The notes under the pieces are model-generated. The model searched no databases. It saw only the letters and a list, made by a program, of their open reading frames with translations, and had not been told where the DNA came from. From Abditibacteriales bacterium (GTDB lineage: Bacteria > Armatimonadota > Abditibacteriia > Abditibacteriales > JANWYM01), in contig JANWYM010000207.1 of the NCBI GenBank assembly GCA_025055355.1, positions 1 through 7,275 on the forward strand: DNA of 7,275 nt, in the 5' to 3' direction. Each line of letters begins with the position of its first letter. The first letter of the stretch is position 1. A program made the position numbers and the translations under genes. Shown one piece after another: positions 1 to 5,956 of the stretch.

Positions 1-136
1 GAACGCCAGGACGCCCCGAACCAGTTCGGGATGCCTGTTCTCGTGATTTTTCTGGTGGTGTGGCGTCGACAAGTCGCTATGGGCGAGCCCTCCGAAAATA
101 TCGCAGCCGCCGATTCGACATCCCAAACCTCACCTT
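1..136. other. Upstream leader with no secure gene
   Basis: No gene can be assigned with confidence. A short palindrome sits at 15-30 (CCCGAAC, two bases, GTTCGGG), too tight and lacking an adjacent T-run to be a normal terminator. Two frames stay open to the left edge. One is a plus frame from base 1 to a TAA at 196-198, with a hydrophobic stretch MPVLVIFLVVW. The other is a minus frame starting at a TTG at 124-126 and running 42 codons to the edge, containing HHQKNHENRHPELVRG. Either could be the end of a neighbouring gene, but neither resembles a family I recognise. The HPELVRG stretch is simply the palindrome read as protein, which argues for chance. Confidence 0.4.
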
Positions 137-165
137 TTGACAGATCTATCTCCATCAGTTATAAT
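137..165 (+). promoter_or_regulatory. Consensus sigma-70 promoter of the S2P-HtrA operon
   Basis: A perfect -35 hexamer TTGACA (137-142) and a perfect -10 hexamer TATAAT (160-165) are separated by exactly 17 bases, the optimum for housekeeping sigma factors. Seven bases after the -10, a C-to-A step falls at 172-173, and A173 is the first base of the ATG of the protease gene. The expected transcript would therefore begin at the start codon, giving a leaderless mRNA. The same TTG that forms the -35 box could be read in frame as a start codon, but that would place the promoter inside the gene. Transcription start position is inferred from spacing, not measured. Confidence 0.88.
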
Positions 166-172
166 CCCAACC

Positions 173-1354
173 ATGCGACGCACGGTGAGGGCAGGTAACC
201 TATTGGGTGTGCCGGTGTTGGTGGACTATTCCTGGTTCATCACGTTCGGCGCGTTTTGGGTGGGACTGGCGAACGTGTTGCCGGAGTGGTATCCTGAAAT
301 GAGTCCGTTCGTTCGCTGGGGACTGGCAGCAGTGGCAACCATCATAGGCTTTCTATGCGTTCTGCTGCATGAGTGGAGTCATTGCCTCGTCGCTCGGCGG
401 CATCAGTTGGAGGTTGGCGACATTACGCTGTTCCTGTTCGGGGGGATAGCGACGCTCAAGCGGGAGCCGACGGCGGCGTGGGCGGAGTTTCAACTCGCTG
501 GGGCGGGTCCCTTGTGCAACGTCGCCTTGGGGGGCTTGGGGCTGGCGTTGGCAGCCTCGCTCAACCAGTTTCCGTTCGGCGAGGCTGCCGCGACATTCGC
601 GATGATTTTGGCGTGGAGCAATTTCGGGTTGGCGTTCTTCAACCTCCTGCCTGGTCTGCCGTTAGATGGCGGGCGGATGCTGCGCGCGCTGCTGTGGATG
701 GTCAGCCGCAACTTCCAGCGTTCGACGCGGTGGGCGACGCGGGTGGGACAGGCGAACAGCCTCGTGCTGATAGGGGGTGGTCTGTGGCTGTGCGCTTACG
801 ATGTGCTGCGTCTTCCCCTGTTCCAAGCCATCAGCCCTGGGGGGGTCTTACCGGAGCATGGCACGTTGGGGCTGGGCGTAGGGGTCATGGTAATCGGGTG
901 TATTCTATTTTCGCTGGCGTGCCAGGCGGGACGTCAGCAGGAATGGCAGCACGCGCTGTCAGGAGTGAAGATGTGGCAGGTTTTGCCGACGGCGACGCCG
1001 ACGATTCCCGCTGACCTGACGGTAGACCAGGTCGTGGAACGTTTCCTGCTTCCGCGTCGCGAATCCAGTTTTCCCGTCGTGCGGGACGGACACCTCGTTG
1101 GGTTCGTGACCAAAGCCAAGGTGCGTGCGCTGCCCGCCGCTGACCACGCCAAAACCACCGCCGCTGCCATCGCCATCCCCGCGCCACCTCTGCCGACCGT
1201 TGAAGCCGAGTCCGACGCATGGGAGGTTCTGACGCTGATGATGGAACGCCACCTGGACAGCATTGGCATCACCGGGAACGCGCAATTTCTGGGAATCGTC
1301 ACACAAGACGATTTGCTCCACTGGGCAAAGCGGAAGATTGACTTAAAACTGTAA
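173..1354 (+). CDS. Site-2 protease (M50 zinc metalloprotease) with CBS domains
   Basis: This polytopic membrane metalloprotease should cut substrate helices within the bilayer, as in regulated intramembrane proteolysis. Numbered from ATG 173 (393 aa), HEWSH at 66-70 supplies the zinc ligands and catalytic Glu. The second family motif, NLLPGLPLDGGR (157-168), supplies the third ligand, Asp165. About six hydrophobic segments span residues 20-250. The cytosolic tail has two CBS-like modules (about 266-320 and 328-388), with FPVVRDGHLVGFVT and QFLGIVTQDDLL as the clearest pieces; such pairs usually bind adenine nucleotides. No PDZ domain is present, unlike RseP. ATG 173 is chosen over an in-frame TTG at 137 because family members begin close to the RAGNLLGVPV stretch and because TTG 137 is the -35 box. 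No Shine-Dalgarno precedes it, in keeping with a leaderless start. The substrate is unknown; the downstream protease gene is probably co-transcribed. Confidence 0.9.
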   Translation: MRRTVRAGNLLGVPVLVDYSWFITFGAFWVGLANVLPEWYPEMSPFVRWGLAAVATIIGFLCVLLHEWSHCLVARRHQLEVGDITLFLFGGIATLKREPTAAWAEFQLAGAGPLCNVALGGLGLALAASLNQFPFGEAAATFAMILAWSNFGLAFFNLLPGLPLDGGRMLRALLWMVSRNFQRSTRWATRVGQANSLVLIGGGLWLCAYDVLRLPLFQAISPGGVLPEHGTLGLGVGVMVIGCILFSLACQAGRQQEWQHALSGVKMWQVLPTATPTIPADLTVDQVVERFLLPRRESSFPVVRDGHLVGFVTKAKVRALPAADHAKTTAAAIAIPAPPLPTVEAESDAWEVLTLMMERHLDSIGITGNAQFLGIVTQDDLLHWAKRKIDLKL

Positions 1355-1357
1355 TGG

Positions 1358-1365
1358 GGTGAGGG
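1358..1365 (+). promoter_or_regulatory. Ribosome binding site deciding the HtrA start
   Basis: GGTGAGGG lies in the 12-18 base gap after the S2P stop. It ends one base before ATG 1367, too close to serve it, and seven bases before ATG 1373, the normal distance. This favours the second ATG, shortening the protein by two residues. It is the clearest Shine-Dalgarno in the window and fits an internal gene of an operon whose first gene is leaderless. Confidence 0.55.
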
Positions 1366-1372
1366 CATGTTG

Positions 1373-2530
1373 ATGCGAGAAGTCAGAGGAACAGGAAGCA
1401 GTTTGAACGTTTTGCTAGCGTTCTTGGCGGGCTGCGTCGCCGCCCTGATTTTCATGGGGCTGGGCGCGTATCTCTACCGCATAACGCATCAGGGGATTTC
1501 CCAATTCACGGGGACGATTCACATCTCGGACACCGCCTCTAACCCTTTCGCCCCGGCGGTCAGCAAGGTCGGACCGGCGGTGGTCAGCATTGAGGCGCGG
1601 ATGAAGACGCGGGGGGAGAGCGAGGACCCGCGCTTCCGCCTGTTCCGCGATCTGTTCCCGTCTGAGCCGGGGCGCGTGCAGGGGTCGGGGGTGATTTTTG
1701 ACGGCGAGAAAGGTTACATCCTCACCAACGCGCACGTTGTGGAGAACATGGAACGCATCACGGTCACGTTGATTGACGAGCGCAAGTTTCGCGGCAAAGT
1801 GATTGGGACGGACCCGCTGTCGGACATCGCCGTCGTGCAGATCGCCGGGGGGCGACTGCCTGAAGCCGTGCTGGGCACTGCCGACACCTTGCAGCCCGGC
1901 GCCTGGGTCGTAGCCATGGGCAATCCGTTCGGGCATCACAACACGGTGACCGTCGGCGTCGTCAGCGCGAAGGGACGCAACATCTCCGTCCCCAGCGAGG
2001 ACGGACGGGGACGCGGCAAGCAGTTAGACAACGTGATTCAGACTGATGCCTCCATTAACCCCGGCAACAGCGGCGGACCGCTGTGCAATCTCAAGGGCGA
2101 GGTCGTGGGCATCAACACCGCGATTGCCACACCCACAGCGGGCTCTGTGGGCATCGGCTTCGCCATCCCCATTGACCGTGCCAAAGAGGTCGCCGCGCGA
2201 CTCGTCGCGGGCAAGAAAGTGCCTCATCCCTACATCGGTGTGAGGGTCAGTTCGGTGGATCAGGTGGAGGAGGCGGAGAGGTCCCGTCTGCGCTTGCCCG
2301 ATGAGGAAGGCGCCTACGTGGTGGAGGTGATCCCCGGCAGCCCTGCCGCGAAAGCGGGGCTCCAGCGCGGCGATGTTATCCGCGAAATTGACCGCCAGAA
2401 AGTGCGCGCTCACAATGATGTCGTCCGCATCGTGCGCAGTCACAAGGTCGGCGACGAAGTAACCATTGTGGTCTGGCGCAACGGCGGACTCAAGTTCATT
2501 AAGGTGAAGATTGGCGATCAAGCCAGTTAG
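1373..2530 (+). CDS. HtrA/DegS-type membrane-anchored serine protease, one PDZ domain
   Basis: An S1C-family envelope protease or protein quality-control enzyme. From ATG 1373 (385 aa; ATG 1367 would add two residues) the order is: short basic N-terminus; one uncleaved-looking membrane helix (about 12-35); linker; trypsin-like domain (about 62-275); PDZ domain (about 285-382). The catalytic triad is intact: His121 in TNAHVV, Asp151 in LSDIAV, Ser233 in GNSGGP. MGNPFGH and GFAIPID are also typical of the family. A single helix plus a single PDZ matches DegS or HtrA-like proteins more than DegP, which has two PDZ domains and a cleaved signal. The catalytic part should lie outside the cytoplasmic membrane. 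The 18-base spacing from the intramembrane protease gene suggests one operon and possibly successive action on the same substrates. Family assignment is secure; the DegS-like role is inference. Confidence 0.93.
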   Translation: MREVRGTGSSLNVLLAFLAGCVAALIFMGLGAYLYRITHQGISQFTGTIHISDTASNPFAPAVSKVGPAVVSIEARMKTRGESEDPRFRLFRDLFPSEPGRVQGSGVIFDGEKGYILTNAHVVENMERITVTLIDERKFRGKVIGTDPLSDIAVVQIAGGRLPEAVLGTADTLQPGAWVVAMGNPFGHHNTVTVGVVSAKGRNISVPSEDGRGRGKQLDNVIQTDASINPGNSGGPLCNLKGEVVGINTAIATPTAGSVGIGFAIPIDRAKEVAARLVAGKKVPHPYIGVRVSSVDQVEEAERSRLRLPDEEGAYVVEVIPGSPAAKAGLQRGDVIREIDRQKVRAHNDVVRIVRSHKVGDEVTIVVWRNGGLKFIKVKIGDQAS

Positions 2531-2531
2531 G

Positions 2532-2581
2532 GAATTGGTCAGTGAGTGAATTGGTCAATTGTGACGAATTGACTCGTGACC
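2532..2581. repeat. Three diverged 16-18 bp direct repeats
   Basis: Starting one base after the HtrA stop codon are three tandem copies beginning GAATTG: 2532-2547 (GAATTGGTCAGTGAGT), 2548-2565 (GAATTGGTCAATTGTGAC) and 2566-2581 (GAATTGACTCGTGACC). The GGTCAGTG and GTGACC words resemble the GACCAC/GTGGTC units of the array at 4189-4344, so these may be decayed relatives. No protein or RNA gene is seen here, and a TTGACT at 2569 has no properly spaced -10 partner. Confidence 0.55.
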
Positions 2582-2590
2582 TTGGACCTA

Positions 2591-2776
2591 AACTTTTGCA
2601 TTTTGCCCTCTCCTGCGTCAATGCCTGTCGTAGCGAGCGCCCGGGTGTCATTGCGAGGAGCGCAGCGGTTGCGAGGAACGCAGCGAAGCAATCTCTCTCG
2701 CAGGGGATGGCTTGGCTCCGCTCGTCATGGCGTTTTCCTGCAGCGGAGAGGGAGAGCAGCGCGAAACGCAAAAGTT
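2591..2776. repeat. 186 bp inverted-repeat element with nested palindrome
   Basis: The outer ends are inverted copies: AACTTTTGC at 2591-2599 and GCAAAAGTT at 2768-2776, with similarity continuing about 10 bases inward. Inside is a second imperfect palindrome. Its left arm (about 2647-2692) begins GTCATTGCGAGGAGCG, contains a tandem 18 bp duplication (2651-2668 and 2669-2686, two differences), and ends AAGCAATCTC. Its right arm (about 2704-2731) is a degraded inverse, with GCTTGGCTCCGCTCG. The GTCATTGCGAGG...GAAGCAATCTC pattern resembles a known class of intergenic palindromic repeats dispersed in many bacterial genomes. No transposase or target duplication is visible. It occupies most of the htrA-rph gap, and no separate promoter for rph can be picked out around it. 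Confidence 0.65.
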
Positions 2777-2794
2777 GGGCTGAGACGTTGATGT

Positions 2795-3517
2795 ATGCCA
2801 CGTTTCGACCGAGCGGCAGATGCGATGCGCCCTGTGCGCATGACGCGGGGATGGAGCCAGTTCGCGGAAGGCTCCTGCTTGATTGAGTGCGGCAATACGC
2901 GGGTGCTATGCACGGCTTCGGTGGAAGACACCGTGCCGCAGTGGCTGCGCGGCAAGATGCAGGGATGGGTGACCAGCGAGTATGGGATGTTGCCCCGCTC
3001 CTGCCCGACACGCGTCGTGCGTGACGCGACGCGGGGACGCCCCGATGCCCGCTCGCAGGAAATTCAACGCCTCATCGGGCGCGCCCTCCGTTCCGTCGTC
3101 AACCTGCACGGCTTCGGGGAGCGCACCATCTTCGTTGATTGCGATGTGCTGCAAGCCGACGGTGGCACCCGCACCGCTGCCATCACCGGTGGCTATGTCG
3201 CCCTCGTCGAAGCCTTCTGCAAACTGCGCGACCAGAAACTGATTCACGGTCTGCCCGTCTCCACTAACGTCGCTGCCGTCAGCGTCGGCATCGTCGATAA
3301 GCAGGAGTTGCTTGACCTCTCTTACGAAGAAGACTCTGTCGCTTCAGTAGATATGAACGTGGTCATGACCGGCACCGGCAAGTTGGTTGAGGTCCAAGCC
3401 ACTGCCGAACGCCTTCCGTTCTCCCGCGCTGAACTCTTGCGCCTGCTCGAACTGGCGCAAAAAGGCATCCAGCAACTGATTGAGAAGCAGAATGAGGTGT
3501 TGAGAGATTTGTTGTGA
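2795..3517 (+). CDS. rph: Ribonuclease PH
   Basis: A phosphorolytic 3'-to-5' exoribonuclease that trims tRNA 3' ends using phosphate and releases nucleoside diphosphates. It acts in the cytoplasm as a ring of dimers. The protein is 240 aa, normal for the family, a single PH domain over the full length. The N-terminal DRAADAMRPV corresponds to the usual DGRxxxxLRPV start with a small change. Further family motifs are EIQRLIGRALRS (89-100, part of the phosphate-site region), DGGTRTAAITGGYVAL (122-137), and LLDLSYEEDSVASVDMNVV (172-190), whose Asp174 and Asp180 region is the catalytic or metal site. The usual VEVQGTAEG is VEVQATAER here, a mild deviation. Start ATG 2795 fits the family N-terminus, but no Shine-Dalgarno is evident. 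The rdgB-like gene follows after 55 bases, a common pairing. Confidence 0.95.
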   Translation: MPRFDRAADAMRPVRMTRGWSQFAEGSCLIECGNTRVLCTASVEDTVPQWLRGKMQGWVTSEYGMLPRSCPTRVVRDATRGRPDARSQEIQRLIGRALRSVVNLHGFGERTIFVDCDVLQADGGTRTAAITGGYVALVEAFCKLRDQKLIHGLPVSTNVAAVSVGIVDKQELLDLSYEEDSVASVDMNVVMTGTGKLVEVQATAERLPFSRAELLRLLELAQKGIQQLIEKQNEVLRDLL

Positions 3518-3541
3518 TGGGCATGGCGATTGCGTCAGAAC

Positions 3542-3560
3542 CGTCAACCATGAACCATTC
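3542..3560. repeat. Possible decayed GACCA-type repeat in the rph-rdgB gap
   Basis: The stretch CGTCAACCATGAACCATTC (3542-3560) carries two AACCAT words spaced like the GACCAC words of the 15 bp array at 4189. It may be a degenerate unit of the same family or a chance match. Nothing else is recognisable in the 55-base gap, which lacks an obvious Shine-Dalgarno for the next gene. Confidence 0.25.
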
Positions 3561-3572
3561 AGTGATTCCCTG

Positions 3573-4190
3573 ATGAACCCTCCGTCCTTCGTCCTTCTCC
3601 TCGCCACTTCCAGCCATCATAAACTCCGCGAGATCGCGGCGATTCTGGACGATTTGCCGGTTGAGTTGAAGACGCTGCGCGACCTCCCGCACGTTGAGTT
3701 GCCGCCGGAGGATTTCCCCACCATGCGCGAGAACGCCATCGCTAAAGCCGTCGCGGCGGCAAGGCAGAGCGGTATATGGGCGTTGGCGGATGATTCGGGC
3801 TTGGAGGTGGACGCTTTAGGTGGCGCACCCGGCGTGTATTCCCGTCGCTTCTTGGGCGACGCCGCCAGCGACGCGGACCGCAACACCGAAATTCTGCGAC
3901 GATTGCAGGGCGTTCCCGATGACTATCGCACTGCTCGCTACCGCTGTGCTGCTGCTCTCGCCTCGCCTGACGGCACGTGCGATGTGGTCGAAGCCACCTG
4001 CGAAGGTGTCATCGCCCACGCGCCCGTCGGCAGCGGCGGCTTCGGTTACGACCCCATTTTCTTCCTCCCCGAACTTGGCGTGACGATGGCGCAACTCCCC
4101 CTCGACGCCAAAAACCGCATCAGCCACCGCGGGCGCGCAATGGAACTGATGAAGCCTCTACTATGGAAGAGAATCGTAACAACCTCTTGA
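3573..4190 (+). CDS. rdgB: XTP/dITP pyrophosphatase (RdgB/Ham1 family)
   Basis: A cytoplasmic house-cleaning enzyme that hydrolyses non-canonical purine nucleoside triphosphates (dITP, XTP, ITP) to monophosphate and pyrophosphate, keeping them out of DNA and RNA. It is 205 aa, the usual length. Motifs in order are LLATSSHHKLREI (9-21, the substrate-loop start), MRENAIAKA (51-59), ALADDSGLEVDAL (70-82, with the acidic Mg site), GAPGVYSRRF (84-93), GSGGFGYDPIFF (153-164), and AKNRISHRGRAM (179-190). In most relatives the first motif reads ATxNxxK, but here the Asn position is Ser13. All later motifs are intact, so the enzyme is probably active. ATG 3573 gives the normal N-terminus. The stop TGA (4188-4190) overlaps the first unit of the adjacent tandem repeat. 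Confidence 0.94.
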   Translation: MNPPSFVLLLATSSHHKLREIAAILDDLPVELKTLRDLPHVELPPEDFPTMRENAIAKAVAAARQSGIWALADDSGLEVDALGGAPGVYSRRFLGDAASDADRNTEILRRLQGVPDDYRTARYRCAAALASPDGTCDVVEATCEGVIAHAPVGSGGFGYDPIFFLPELGVTMAQLPLDAKNRISHRGRAMELMKPLLWKRIVTTS

Positions 4191-4263
4191 CCACTGACCA
4201 CGGGACCACTGACCACGGGACCACTGACCACAGGACCACTGACCACAGGACCATTGACCATAG
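4189..4263. repeat. 15 bp tandem repeat array (five units)
   Basis: Five head-to-tail units start at 4189, 4204, 4219, 4234 and 4249. Units 1-2 read GACCACTGACCACGG, units 3-4 GACCACTGACCACAG, and unit 5 GACCATTGACCATAG. Each unit is itself a doubled GACCAC word (7 + 8 bases). The array then decays (GACTACGGGACTAC, 4264-4277). The pattern of changes, identical neighbours with stepwise drift, suggests growth by slippage or unequal exchange. The first unit overlaps the rdgB stop codon. Confidence 0.93.
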
Positions 4264-4308
4264 GACTACGGGACTACAAACCGCAGGAACATGAGACAAC
4301 AGGTTAAT

Positions 4309-4344
4309 GGTCAGTAGTCCTGTGGTCCTGTGGTCAGTGGTCCT
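4309..4344. repeat. Inverted partner arm of the 15 bp array
   Basis: This stretch carries the same units in reverse orientation (GGTCAGTAGTCC, then TGTGGTCCTGTGG, then TCAGTGGTCCT). A 22-base segment at 4323-4344 is the exact reverse complement of 4232-4253. With the array at 4189-4263 it can form a long hairpin with several alternative registers, placed between convergent genes. No T-run follows on either strand, so it is not a standard intrinsic terminator, though it could still block read-through or stabilise 3' ends. Confidence 0.85.
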
Positions 4345-4381
4345 TGATTATCCCTCGGCGGAAAATCTCTGAGCGAGTGGC

Positions 4382-5944
4382 TTACTTTGTGATGCGCGTT
4401 GCTGCGCCTTGCGGCAGACTGCCGACAGTGAGGGTTTTGAGGACGGTGCCTGTCTGAGCGTCCACCACAGTCACGGTCTTGCGCAGGCGGCTCAACTCTT
4501 CCACCAACTCGTTGGCATCCGAGGGCAACACGCTCTGCAACCGACGCGCCTGTCCTTCCCCTCTCAAGGGAGCGATTTTGCCCGCCGATTTGTCCATCTG
4601 CTCCACTCGTTGCTGGTAGGCTAAACGGTTGGCGCGGGCTTCGGCTTCTGCGTTGCCCGGCGTCCCGATGAGGTAGAGTTTTTTTCCGTCGGGGCTGAAC
4701 GCCATCGTCGAGAACGGCAGGTTACTGATGCGCTGAACAATGCGCTTGGTATTCAGGTCAATCACGAGCAGTTCCGTCGGCTCTGACAACGGGGCGGCTG
4801 GCGTTGCGGGCGCTGCTTGTTGCTGTGCCAACACGGCTGCCTCTTTGGCGGCGTCCGTGCGCTCCGATGGTTGCGAGGCAGGCGGACTGCTTTTGGCGGC
4901 TCGCGCCCCTCCAGGTGGCGATGGCACTCCGGGAGGACCAGCGGGACCGGGCATTCCCGGCATCCCTGCTCCTCCTCCAAACCCGCCTATGCCACTGCTG
5001 CGCATGGCCAGTTGTTGCCCCATGATGGTGGTTTGTATCGCCGTCGCGCTACGTCCGTGCGCGTAGAGTCGCTTGCCGTCGGGCGACACCGCAAGCGCGT
5101 AAACGGGCGTCAAGCCGTCGAAAGGAAACTTCTCGATGTTGTGCGTCGCTGTGTCAATCTCCCACAGCCCGGTGCTCTCCATCGCGGGCGGTTCGCCTCT
5201 GCTCAACGTTCGTCGCTGCATCTGGCGCGCGAGGTCGTAATGCCGCACGTCCGTCGCGCCCGACGCGCTGGACTTCTCCTGCACGACGTAAACCTTCTTT
5301 CCATCAGGGCGCACCGCGAGCGTGCGCACGGGGCTGATGCTCAGGGGAATGTTGTCCTGCAGTCGCCCTTCGTCCAGATTAACGACGGAGATGTCGCGGC
5401 TGAAGTAGTTCGCCACAAACAACTTGCTGCCGTCAGGGGTCATCACGCTATCGAGAGGGTTCAAGCCGACCGGCACTTCCCGCACAATGCGACGACTCGG
5501 CACATCCAGAAAAATCACGCGCCCCCGCTCCTCGTTGCGCTTACCCGTCTCACTCGCCGTGACGATAAACACCATGCGCCCGTTGGGATGCACGTGAACG
5601 TTCGCCATGGCGGAGATGTTGAGGCGAATGGAGGCTTCCACCTTTCGCCGCGCGGTGTCAATGATGACGAGTTGTGGCTGGGTCGCCTCCTGGTCTGCTT
5701 TGGCTTTTGCGCTCATCATCATCGCGCTCGGCGCGGTGGTCACGTAGGCTTTGTCGCCCTGGGGCGAGAACGCCACCCGATACCCGTGCGCGTTCAACGG
5801 AATGGTTGCTATCACCGTGTCACTCTGCGCGTCAATCACCGCCACATCGCGCGACAACGTGTTGACGACGTAAATCTCGCTCGCGGCGCACGCGACGCAG
5901 AGCAGCACAATCATGAGGGAGTTTCTGAGTAATAGTTTCATCAT
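4382..5944 (-). CDS. Exported YVTN-type seven-bladed beta-propeller protein
   Basis: From ATG 5944 (520 aa) there is a signal peptide (1 to about 20, KLLLRN then a hydrophobic run ending CVACA/AS), so the mature protein should lie outside the cytoplasmic membrane. The rest is a propeller of about seven blades. IYVVNTLSRDVAVID starts blade one, and blade hallmarks recur as FSPQGDKAYV (59-68), TPDGSKLFVANY (169-180), RPDGKKVYVV (212-221), SPDGKRLYAHG (287-297), and SPDGKKLYLIG (417-427). Two inserts interrupt the late blades: a Gly/Pro-rich then Ala-rich stretch (about 317-388, collagen-like MPGMPGPAGPPG) and a charged, probably helical stretch (about 430-488). The frame extends upstream to 6142, but that part runs through a palindromic repeat and into the neighbouring gene, so the signal-peptide start is preferred. 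ATG 5941 is also possible. No catalytic residues are recognised; a binding or scaffold role is inferred. Confidence 0.85.
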   Translation of the reverse strand: MMKLLLRNSLMIVLLCVACAASEIYVVNTLSRDVAVIDAQSDTVIATIPLNAHGYRVAFSPQGDKAYVTTAPSAMMMSAKAKADQEATQPQLVIIDTARRKVEASIRLNISAMANVHVHPNGRMVFIVTASETGKRNEERGRVIFLDVPSRRIVREVPVGLNPLDSVMTPDGSKLFVANYFSRDISVVNLDEGRLQDNIPLSISPVRTLAVRPDGKKVYVVQEKSSASGATDVRHYDLARQMQRRTLSRGEPPAMESTGLWEIDTATHNIEKFPFDGLTPVYALAVSPDGKRLYAHGRSATAIQTTIMGQQLAMRSSGIGGFGGGAGMPGMPGPAGPPGVPSPPGGARAAKSSPPASQPSERTDAAKEAAVLAQQQAAPATPAAPLSEPTELLVIDLNTKRIVQRISNLPFSTMAFSPDGKKLYLIGTPGNAEAEARANRLAYQQRVEQMDKSAGKIAPLRGEGQARRLQSVLPSDANELVEELSRLRKTVTVVDAQTGTVLKTLTVGSLPQGAATRITK

Positions 5945-5956
5945 AACAATAGGGTG

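Noticed and set aside
137..172. N-terminal extension of the site-2 protease from TTG 137
   Set aside because: The extra 12 codons are the promoter itself (TTGACA to TATAAT), and family members start near the position of ATG 173.
373..1014. 213-codon plus frame inside the site-2 protease gene
   Set aside because: It is out of frame with HEWSH and LDGG motifs and gives a low-complexity Gly/Arg/Ala product, a by-product of GC-rich codons.
2542..2886. Plus-strand 114-codon frame across the htrA-rph gap
   Set aside because: It is made of inverted-repeat sequence and overlaps the start of rph in another frame, with no recognisable domain.
4046..4261. Minus-strand frame encoding VVSGP pentapeptide repeats
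   Set aside because: The repeat is just the 15 bp array translated (15 is divisible by 3). The remainder is antisense to the well-supported rdgB gene.
4189..4344. CRISPR array
   Set aside because: Units are 15 bp with no spacers between them, and an inverted arm follows.
4189..4381. Classical rho-independent terminator
   Set aside because: The hairpin is strong, but no T-run follows it on either strand.
4817..5932. 371-codon plus-strand open frame opposite the propeller gene
   Set aside because: Its Arg/His-rich product has no family features. It mirrors a gene with clear signal peptide and blade motifs on the other strand.
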